NCBI GenBank assembly: GCA_038217425.1
Contig: JBBQPM010000122.1
Coordinates: 1 to 20,301 of the forward strand
Reading direction: 5' to 3'
Source of the DNA: JAIEPT01 sp038217425
GTDB lineage: Bacteria > Planctomycetota > Planctomycetia > Gemmatales > Gemmataceae
Length of the DNA: 20,301 nt
Position 1 is the stretch's first letter, and every line of letters starts with the position of its first letter. The translations under genes and the position numbers were made by a program. Below the pieces are notes generated by a model. That model did no database searches. It was given only the letters and a program-made list of their open reading frames with translations, and was not told the origin of the DNA. Shown here one piece after another: positions 14,876 to 20,301 of this stretch.

Positions 14876-15577
14876 TCACATATTCAAAAGTCGCAGCACG
14901 GAGTTGGCGAGCCCTTCGAAAAAATTGCCGCGCCACGGTTCGGCGCGCAAGAATTCGACGGGCAGGTCGGCCGGGCCCATGTAGGGACGCAAGACCCACG
15001 CGATCTGGCTGCCGAGCAAGAGATTTCCGGCCAACCAAGCAAAGAGCGTCTGGAGCGCCACGGCGCGGCCGCGACTGGCATGCTCAATGAGCCGGAGCAG
15101 ACGCACATTGGCCACGACGCCAGCAAAGGCAATCGCGGTGACGAGCGCAACGAGCATCACGTCGCCTCCGTGCCCGCTGCTGGAAAACGGCGGGGTATTG
15201 ACGAGCAAGAAGAGGACCAACGGACTGAGCGACGCCAGAATGACGGCGGCGACGGCAAAGCTCATGATGATGGCTAACGATGTCTGCCGAAACGAGAGCC
15301 CGGTTCCCAGCAACTGGGCCAACATGCCGTTGAGTGCCGCATTGCCAACGGCCGTCAGCAGGATCACCAACGGCATTTTCACCGCCACATAGCCCGCCTG
15401 AAGCGGCGAACGCCACAAACCGACGGCGGCGCCGAACAAACCGCAGCCCGCGATAATCACCATGACGCAGCCAACCAGACCCTGCGTGCTGCGACTATCC
15501 ATCCAGTCGAAAAGCGCCTGGGGCTCGCCACGGAGCAGGGCACGGAAGCCGCGCTGCAAAGGAGGTAAGCGGTTCAT
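14876..15577 (-). CDS. Multi-pass membrane protein, Yip1-like, first of tandem pair
   Basis: This 233-residue protein starts at ATG 15577 with AAGGA five nt upstream. Six hydrophobic segments are visible, including GLVGCVMVIIAGCGLFGAAVG, MPLVILLTAVGNAALNGML, LAIIMSFAVAAVILASLSPL, VMLVALVTAIAFAGVVANV and ALQTLFAWLAGNLLLGS. The C-terminal stretch is SQIAWVLRPYMG, then a conserved-looking FLRAEPWRGNFFE and a short amphipathic tail. It shares G-x-x-VG near TM1, LLT in TM2 and LRPxxG before the C-terminus with the next gene, 30 nt downstream, so they probably form one operon and a heteromeric complex. No function is assignable from sequence. Confidence 0.78.
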   Translation of the reverse strand: MNRLPPLQRGFRALLRGEPQALFDWMDSRSTQGLVGCVMVIIAGCGLFGAAVGLWRSPLQAGYVAVKMPLVILLTAVGNAALNGMLAQLLGTGLSFRQTSLAIIMSFAVAAVILASLSPLVLFLLVNTPPFSSSGHGGDVMLVALVTAIAFAGVVANVRLLRLIEHASRGRAVALQTLFAWLAGNLLLGSQIAWVLRPYMGPADLPVEFLRAEPWRGNFFEGLANSVLRLLNM

Positions 15578-15760
15578 GGTTTCCTTGAGTGAATAAGTCG
15601 ATGGCGGCCTGGCGTTGCAAAGAGAGTTCGTAGAACGATTGGCAGCTCGTCAACGAAAAGTACTTTGCAATGCAAAGCATAAGCGATCTCATTCTCCGTG
15701 TCAAGCAAAGAAAAGAGGACATCCATGAACGCCCCCTTTTCATTTTCCGTCGTCGGCGGT

Positions 15761-15790
15761 TTGCCGATCTCCTGTGATCCGCCCTATCAT
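15761..15790 (+). promoter_or_regulatory. Possible sigma70-type promoter for the DUF4256 gene
   Basis: TTGCCG (15761-15766) and TATCAT (15785-15790) are separated by 18 nt. The same -10 hexamer appears before the sensor kinase gene. The start of transcription would fall ~15 nt before the DUF4256 start codon, with AGGGAGA in between. Visual match only. Confidence 0.27.
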
Positions 15791-15814
15791 TTCAGGAACA
15801 CCAGGGAGAACGTG

Positions 15815-16387
15815 ATGAAGCGCGCTGAATCGAAAAGGACGTTGTCGCCCGAGCAACGTGAGGAACTGCTCGAAACCTTGAAGGTTCGCTTTGAGCAGAA
15901 CATGGACCGCCATCGCAGTCTCGAGTGGGCCAAGGTGAACGCCAAGCTGGACGCGAATCCGGACAAGCTCTGGTCGCTGCACGAAATGGAAAGAACGGGC
16001 GGCGAACCGGACGTTGTCGGTTATGATAAAAATGCGGGCGAATTCATCTTCTTTGATTGTTCCGCGGAAACCCCCAAAGGCCGACGAAGCGTGTGCTACG
16101 ATCGCGAAGGGTGGGAGTCGCGAAAGGAACATCGGCCGGAAAATAACGCCCTCGATATGGCTGCGGACATGGGCATCGAAATTTTAACGGAAGAACAATA
16201 TCGCGAGCTGCAAAAGCTCGGAACCTTCGACACGAAAACGTCGAGTTGGGTGAAGACGCCCCCGGAGATCCGGGAACTTGGCGGCGCCCTGTTTGGCGAT
16301 TACCGCTACGGCAAGGTCTTCGTGTACCACAACGGCGCTCAGTCCTATTACGGCGTCAGGGCGTTCCGCGGCTCGCTTCGAGTGTAA
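15815..16387 (+). CDS. DUF4256 family protein
   Basis: The frame is open from 15698, but ATG 15815 with AGGGAGA five nt upstream gives a 190-residue protein of the usual DUF4256 length; the extra 39 upstream residues look non-coding. Highly conserved family blocks are visible: RFEQNMDRHRSLEWAKV (~24-40), LWSLHEMERTGGEPDVVGYD, FFDCSAETPKGRRSVCYDRE, DMGIEILTEEQYRELQ, DTKTSSWVKTP and the C-terminal FRGSLRV. No signal peptide or membrane segment is present, so it is cytosolic. The family has no established function. The 140-residue orphan follows after 31 nt. It diverges from the membrane-protein pair across a 237-nt gap. Confidence 0.9.
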   Translation: MKRAESKRTLSPEQREELLETLKVRFEQNMDRHRSLEWAKVNAKLDANPDKLWSLHEMERTGGEPDVVGYDKNAGEFIFFDCSAETPKGRRSVCYDREGWESRKEHRPENNALDMAADMGIEILTEEQYRELQKLGTFDTKTSSWVKTPPEIRELGGALFGDYRYGKVFVYHNGAQSYYGVRAFRGSLRV

Positions 16388-16418
16388 AAATCCCGGCCAG
16401 CCGAAGGGGGAGTTCCAG

Positions 16419-16841
16419 ATGCAGCGAGACTTACCCACGAAACCCTCCGAATGGCTCCGAGAGATCACGCTGGCGCTTGCCGACGCCTCCGAGACTGCAC
16501 CGTTTGGGGCACTTGTCGGAACCAAAATTACGGACGCCAACCTGTTCCAGTTGGCGCCCCTGGTATGCCTCAAATTTCGCGGACGGAAACTGCGCGGACG
16601 CGAAGCGGAACGGGCCACCAAGGTGGCCCTGGCGAATTACGTTGCCCACACCAAAGCCGAGGGTGTGGATAACGGCCTGGAGCAATGGCCCCAGATGGCA
16701 TTCGCTCTCTGCTATGTTTCAGCCCACCTGGCCCTCGACTTGCTCGACGAAAAGGAAGCGGCGGCCATCCTGACGTATTGCGAGGAACACCTGGTACGGA
16801 GCGAGTCGACAGACGGCGATTCGACCCACCGGCCGTCGTGA
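16419..16841 (+). CDS. Hypothetical cytosolic protein, 140 aa
   Basis: ATG 16419 is preceded by a purine-rich AGGGGGAG (~16404-16411), a good ribosome site; the longer open frame from 16278 overlaps the DUF4256 gene and is rejected. The protein appears soluble and largely helical (EWLREITLALADASE, REAERATKVALANYVAHTKA, LDLLDEKEAAAILTYCEEHL) with a polar Ser/Asp/Thr C-terminal tail. I do not recognise a family. Its close spacing to the DUF4256 gene and the terminator at 17002-17039 suggest a two-gene transcript. Confidence 0.65.
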   Translation: MQRDLPTKPSEWLREITLALADASETAPFGALVGTKITDANLFQLAPLVCLKFRGRKLRGREAERATKVALANYVAHTKAEGVDNGLEQWPQMAFALCYVSAHLALDLLDEKEAAAILTYCEEHLVRSESTDGDSTHRPS

Positions 16842-17001
16842 AGCTGATCTCGACGCACAGCCCGATCCAAAGCGGTTCACGAAGTCCTTCCCCTTGCGGC
16901 ACGCCAATTGCCTATTTTCGATTGGTAATTTGTTGGACAGCGCTTGTCTTTCCGGATCTGCCACAAACGATTTTTGCTTTCCGCTGCTGGAAATAAAGGC
17001 G

Positions 17002-17039
17002 AGGCCCCCGAGATTTCGTGCCGGGGCTTTTGCTTTTTT
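17002..17039 (+). terminator. Rho-independent terminator
   Basis: AGGCCCC (17002-17008) pairs with GGGGCTT (17023-17029), one G-U, around a 14-nt loop that holds a small CGA/TCG mini-stem. It is followed by TTTTGCTTTTTT. It lies 160 nt after the 140-residue gene and 44 nt before the hybrid kinase start, so it should end the DUF4256 transcript. Confidence 0.65.
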
Positions 17040-17082
17040 CAGCGATTCCCAAGACGAAAAAACGGCTTATCATGAGGCGGGA

Positions 17083-19149
17083 ATGCAGGATATGACACGA
17101 ATAAACGGACAAGAAACAGGCCCGAAGGCGAGCATTCTGCTGGTAGATGACCAACCTGCCAACCTTCTTGCCCTGGAAGCGATCCTCGAAGATTTGGGCT
17201 GCAATCTCGTGCAAGCCCGCTCCGGGGAGGAGACTCTCATCCTGTCAAAGGAAGTCGAGTTCGCAGTCGTCCTCATCGACGTACGCATGCCGGGGCTAGA
17301 CGGGTTCCAGACAGTCAAACTGCTTCGGGAGCAGCCACGCTCATCCCATATCCCGATCATCTTCATCTCCGCTCAGGAGAACACGGACTTCCCGGTGGTC
17401 GAGGCCTATAAGCTCGGTGCGGTGGATTATTTGATCAAACCGTTGGCGCCGGAAATCGTGCGCGGGAAAGTCGCCGGCTTGGTCGATTTGTATCAGGAAA
17501 AAGAGCGCGCCCGGCGGCAGGCGGACCAGCTGCGCTTGCTGGTTCAGGGGACGACCGATTACGCCATCTTCATGCTCGATCAGCATGGCTTCGTGACGAC
17601 CTGGAACGCCGGCGCCGAGCGTCTCAAGGGCTACCGGGCGCAGGACATCATCGGCCAGCATTTTTCCCGCTTCTACCTCCCCGAGGCGCTCGAGCGGCGC
17701 TGGCCGGAACACGAGCTGGAAGTCGCCCAAAAGGAAGGGCGGTTCGAGGACGAAGGCTGGCGACTGCGGCAGGACGGCTCCCGCTTCTGGGCCAACGTGG
17801 TCATTACGGCGTTGCGGGATGGCGAGGGACGGCTGCTCGGCTTCTCGAAGGTGACTCGTGATCTGACCGAGCGCATGCAGGCTGAGAAAGCACTACGCCA
17901 TTCCAATGTCGAGTTGGAGGAGCGCGTTCGACAGCGCACGACCGAGCTGGCACAGGCGAACGCAGGGTTGGAGTCAGAAATCGCAGAACGCAATCGGCTG
18001 GAGCAGGAGTTGCGGGTGCGGCTTGACCAGCTGACCGAGGCGGACCGGCACAAGAATGAATTCCTCGCCATGCTCGCCCACGAACTCCGCAACCCCCTGG
18101 CCCCGGTGCGGAACGCGCTGCAAATTCTGAAGATGCCCGCCGCCGACCGCACCATGGTCGCGCAGGCCCGCGTCATGATGGAGCGGCAGGTCGGCCACTT
18201 GGTTCGCCTGGTCGACGATCTCTTGGATGTCTCTCGAATTATGTTGGGCCGGGTCGAATTGCGGCTCGAGCGGACAGACCTGGCAACGATCGTGAGTCAG
18301 GGGGTCGAAACGGCCCAACCCACTTTCGACGCCCACGGCCACGAGTTGACCGTCTCCCTGCCGCCTCGTCCCCTCTACGTCCATGCGGATGTGGTGCGTT
18401 TGGCCCAGGTCTTCAGTAACCTCTTGCTGAACGCTGCGAAGTACACGCCTCAACCAAGCCGAATTTCGCTGACCGCGGAGGTTGACCACGACGAAGTCTT
18501 GGTGCGAGTACGAGACCCCGGCTGCGGCATTGCTCCCGAGGTGCTTCCGCGCATCTTCGATTTGTTTGTCCAGGCAGATCGTTCGTTGGCGCGCTCTCAG
18601 GGAGGAGTGGGCATCGGCCTTACCCTGGTCAAGCGCATCATGGAAATGCACGGCGGCAGCGTGTCGGCATCCAGCCCTGGTCCCGGGCAGGGGAGTATAT
18701 TCACCGTTCGGCTTCCGACCTTGGCGGCAAGTAAGCCCAGGAGTGGAGATGAAGGGCCGATGGAGCCGCTCGCGCACAGTCCGGGCCGTAAAGTCTTGGT
18801 GGTGGACGACAATGTGGACGCCGCGGAGAGTGCGGCCATGCTGTTGCGATTGCGAGGCCATGAGGTGCGCACCGTCCACGACGGCATCTCGGTTTTCCAG
18901 GTGGTGCGAGATTTTCATCCCGAAGTCATTCTGCTGGACATCGGCCTGCCGGGGATGAGCGGTTATGAGGTCGCCAAGCAGCTGCGCTCTCATCCTGAGT
19001 TCGAGCCGTTAGTGCTTGCAGCATTGACCGGCTACGGCCAGGACGAGGACAAGCGACGTTCCCGAGACGCCGGCTTTGACATGCACCTGACCAAGCCGTT
19101 CGACCCCATGGAATTGGAGGGCGTTATCGCCGACTCGCACGCGGGTTAG
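17083..19149 (+). CDS. Hybrid histidine kinase, REC-PAS-HisKA-HATPase-REC
   Basis: This protein has 688 residues from ATG 17083, with a GAGGCGGGA purine stretch just upstream. The longer open frame from 16894 crosses the terminator and is not credible. REC1 (~17-135) has acidic Asp22/Asp23, phospho-acceptor Asp66 (LIDVRMPG) and Lys119. The PAS domain (~148-262) contains TTWNAGAERLKGY. A coiled coil (~265-320) precedes HisKA with His333 in AHELRNPLAPV. HATPase_c has the N-box FSNLLLNAAKYT, G1 DPGCGI and G2 GGVGIGLTLV. The C-terminal REC2 (~569-685) has Asp575/576, Asp619 (LLDIGLPG), Thr649 and Lys671. No membrane segment is present, so it is a cytosolic phosphorelay protein. The leading REC implies input from another kinase; a histidine phosphotransfer partner is not in the window. 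Confidence 0.93.
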   Translation: MQDMTRINGQETGPKASILLVDDQPANLLALEAILEDLGCNLVQARSGEETLILSKEVEFAVVLIDVRMPGLDGFQTVKLLREQPRSSHIPIIFISAQENTDFPVVEAYKLGAVDYLIKPLAPEIVRGKVAGLVDLYQEKERARRQADQLRLLVQGTTDYAIFMLDQHGFVTTWNAGAERLKGYRAQDIIGQHFSRFYLPEALERRWPEHELEVAQKEGRFEDEGWRLRQDGSRFWANVVITALRDGEGRLLGFSKVTRDLTERMQAEKALRHSNVELEERVRQRTTELAQANAGLESEIAERNRLEQELRVRLDQLTEADRHKNEFLAMLAHELRNPLAPVRNALQILKMPAADRTMVAQARVMMERQVGHLVRLVDDLLDVSRIMLGRVELRLERTDLATIVSQGVETAQPTFDAHGHELTVSLPPRPLYVHADVVRLAQVFSNLLLNAAKYTPQPSRISLTAEVDHDEVLVRVRDPGCGIAPEVLPRIFDLFVQADRSLARSQGGVGIGLTLVKRIMEMHGGSVSASSPGPGQGSIFTVRLPTLAASKPRSGDEGPMEPLAHSPGRKVLVVDDNVDAAESAAMLLRLRGHEVRTVHDGISVFQVVRDFHPEVILLDIGLPGMSGYEVAKQLRSHPEFEPLVLAALTGYGQDEDKRRSRDAGFDMHLTKPFDPMELEGVIADSHAG

Positions 19150-19189
19150 CCCGGCGTTCCTGGAAACGGCGGCGGTAATCGACTCAAAC

Positions 19190-19462
19190 ATGATGAACCG
19201 GAACGTGGCAACCCTCGGGAGTCTGATTGTGCTCGGGCTGAACGTGGCGTCAGCCGCGGCGTGTCCGTTTTGCGAATCGGAAACCGGCCAACAAGTGAAG
19301 GCGGGCATCTTCAACGACCATTTTTGGAGAAACCTGCTGCTCACGCTCATGCCCTTCCTCCTCTTGCTGGCCGTCGTCATGGGGATTTTCATCGACGATT
19401 TTCGGTTCCGCACGCAGACCACGCCGAAAGCCGACGCCGCTCCGCCCGCGAATGGAGGATGA
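19190..19462 (+). CDS. Small membrane protein with CxxC near N-terminus
   Basis: This 90-residue protein has a signal-like segment (~8-22, TLGSLIVLGLNVASAAA), then CPFCESETGQQVKAGIFNDH with a CxxC pair, a membrane helix (~43-66, LLLTLMPFLLLLAVVMGIFI) and a polar tail. Tandem ATGs at 19190 and 19193 give near-equal starts; no strong ribosome site is visible. The stop TGA (19460-19462) is 2 nt before the DUF2243 start, so the two are surely co-translated. The CxxC next to the cleavage site could bind metal or heme or act in redox; this is inference. I do not know a named family. Confidence 0.75.
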   Translation: MMNRNVATLGSLIVLGLNVASAAACPFCESETGQQVKAGIFNDHFWRNLLLTLMPFLLLLAVVMGIFIDDFRFRTQTTPKADAAPPANGG

Positions 19463-19464
19463 AC

Positions 19465-19968
19465 ATGGCTGAGAAGATCACCCGCCGTCCTTTGATCGCT
19501 GCCGGTATTTTGCTCGGGATCGGCATGGGCGGGTTCGTGGACGGCATCGTTTTTCATCAACTGCTCCAAGTTCATAACATGCTGTCGGCGACGTACCCGA
19601 CGACGGGGGTGGAACTGGAACGATTGGTGGTGAACCTTCAGATCAACATGTTTTGGGACGGACTGTTCCACGCCCTTACCTGGGTGATGACCGCCCTGGG
19701 ACTGGCGCTGCTCTGGAAGGCGGCGTCGCGTCGAGACGTGCCGCTGTCCACGAAAACTCTCGTCGGCTCGATGGCGCTGGGTTGGGGTCTGTTCAACTTC
19801 GTAGAAGGAATCCTCAATCACCATCTGCTGCATATTCATCACGTCACTGAGACGGACAATCACCTGATTTGGGACCTGGCGTTTCTGGCGTCCGGCTTGC
19901 TTCTGATGGGGATCGGGGGAAGCCTGATCTCGAGGGGCCGCAAGGATTCCGTCGCACGGCCAGCCTAG
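19465..19968 (+). CDS. DUF2243 family membrane protein
   Basis: This 167-residue protein starts at ATG 19465, chosen because GGAGG lies 6 nt upstream; ATG 19459 would leave no spacer. Four membrane helices are visible: LIAAGILLGIGMGGFVDGIVFHQLL, FWDGLFHALTWVMTALGLALLW, LVGSMALGWGLFNFVEGILNHH and LAFLASGLLLMGIGGSLI. Family hallmarks are GGFVDGIVFHQLLQVHNM, WDGLFHA and the His-rich NHHLLHIHHV, consistent with a buried metal or heme site facing the membrane. The biochemical function of DUF2243 is not established. It pairs with the CxxC protein just upstream. Confidence 0.88.
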   Translation: MAEKITRRPLIAAGILLGIGMGGFVDGIVFHQLLQVHNMLSATYPTTGVELERLVVNLQINMFWDGLFHALTWVMTALGLALLWKAASRRDVPLSTKTLVGSMALGWGLFNFVEGILNHHLLHIHHVTETDNHLIWDLAFLASGLLLMGIGGSLISRGRKDSVARPA

Positions 19969-19977
19969 AGCTGCTCC

Positions 19978-20002
19978 CTTGCGGAAGCGGCTTCATTGCA
20001 AG
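19978..20002. terminator. Imperfect hairpin after the DUF2243 gene
   Basis: CTTGC, G, GAAG, CGG loop, CTTC, ATT, GCAAG forms a bulged stem ten nt after the stop codon. There is no T-run, so it may stabilise the transcript end or be incidental. Confidence 0.25.
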
Positions 20003-20072
20003 CGCCCTCGGAAGTCGTCGGGCGTGAGGAACGACCGAATTCGTAACCCCAATTCATTCAACAAGTTCCGAG

Positions 20073-20107
20073 TGCCCCGTGTTGGACTTGAACCAACAAC
20101 CCGCTGA
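20073..20107 (-). tRNA. 3' fragment of a tRNA gene (no 5' half)
   Basis: Read on the minus strand, this holds the 3' anticodon-stem strand TCAGC, a 5-nt variable loop, an intact T-arm GTTGG-TTCAAGT-CCAAC, the 3' acceptor strand ACGGGGC and discriminator A. CCA is not encoded. The sequence upstream on that strand (20108 onward) does not complete the anticodon loop or stem, and there is no D-arm or 5' acceptor GCCCCGT. The breakpoint falls at the anticodon loop, where tRNA-targeting integrases commonly cut. It is a remnant, possibly one end of an integrated element. The identity of the tRNA cannot be told. Confidence 0.5.
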
Positions 20108-20173
20108 TAAATTGGACAGCGCCACTTTTCCTCAATCTTTTAACGTAAACTCAATGAGTAAAGTCATTTACAT

Positions 20174-20301
20174 TTACCCCGAAGGGGTTGGATCTCAAAG
20201 CCCTGGGTTGCGTACTCGCAACCCAGGGAACAAAGGCGTCACACAGGATTACCCCGAAGGGGTTGCATCCGTATGGCCGCCTCGATGCAACCCCTTCGGG
20301 G
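20174..20301. repeat. Cluster of CCCCGAAGGGG-type hairpin repeats
   Basis: Three inverted repeats occur in 128 bases. H1 is CCCC-GAA-GGGG (20177-20187). H2 is CCCTGGGTTGCG-TACT-CGCAACCCAGGG, a perfect 12-bp stem (20201-20228). H3 is CCCCGAAGGGGTTGCATC, a 14-nt loop, and its exact reverse complement, an 18-bp stem (20252-20301). The unit TTACCCCGAAGGGGTTG is directly repeated at 20174 and 20249. No ORF is convincing. It resembles dispersed intergenic repeats recalled from planctomycete genomes. It continues to the window edge. Confidence 0.75.

Noticed and set aside
16894..17082. 63-codon N-terminal extension of the hybrid kinase
   Set aside because: It crosses the rho-independent terminator and has no homologous feel; the receiver domain begins soon after the Met at 17083.
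17974..18993. 339-codon minus-strand ORF within the hybrid kinase
   Set aside because: Antisense shadow in GC-rich DNA; the plus strand has complete kinase and receiver motifs.
20174..20301. CRISPR-like array from the repeated CCCCGAAGGGG units
   Set aside because: Only two direct repeats with unequal hairpin-filled spacing and no cas genes; the structure is nested palindromes rather than repeat-spacer units.

Overview
The window is GC-rich bacterial DNA that looks like a planctomycete (Pirellulales/Gemmatales type). The pointers are a large type I sulfatase with an N-terminal membrane anchor, small membrane-anchored lipocalin-like proteins, an OprO/P-like porin, DUF2243 and DUF4256 proteins, REC-first hybrid kinases, and a CCCCGAAGGGG-type hairpin repeat at the right end. 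The phylum is inferred from gene style. No 16S or other marker gene is present.

Layout. (1) 1-2260, minus strand: a two-gene unit, a small anchored protein then an arylsulfatase whose C-terminus runs off the left edge. (2) 2493-3395, plus: a secreted beta-barrel-like protein. (3) 3396-4105: a gene-poor stretch with a DNA-methyltransferase remnant, a terminator-like hairpin with a duplicated 5' arm, and a palindromic element. (4) 4106-11816: a convergent module, with a membrane sensor histidine kinase on plus facing a minus-strand tripartite efflux operon (RND pump, then membrane-fusion protein, then outer-membrane factor). (5) 12195-13883, plus: an OprO/P-like porin diverging from the pump operon. 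(6) 14084-15577, minus: two tandem, apparently paralogous multi-pass membrane proteins. (7) 15815-16841, plus: a DUF4256 protein and a 140-residue orphan, closed by a terminator. (8) 17083-19149, plus: a REC-PAS-HisKA-HATPase-REC hybrid kinase. (9) 19190-19968, plus: a CxxC membrane protein and a DUF2243 protein, nearly abutting. (10) 19969-20301: a 3' tRNA fragment, an AT-richer stretch, and a cluster of perfect hairpins ending at the window edge.

The most notable observation is a near-identical 22-bp element containing the palindrome ACGACA-AAA-TGTCGT. One copy lies upstream of the sensor kinase and one upstream of the pump operon, in the same orientation, so they bracket the kinase/efflux module exactly. 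This could be a shared operator for an unseen response regulator, which would tie the orphan kinase to the pump, or less likely the direct-repeat ends of a transferred module. Secondary points are a 149-nt out-of-frame overlap between the adaptor and outer-membrane-factor genes that looks like a recent frameshift, a roughly 46-residue insert in the adaptor's lipoyl domain, and a tRNA 3' fragment that may mark an island boundary.
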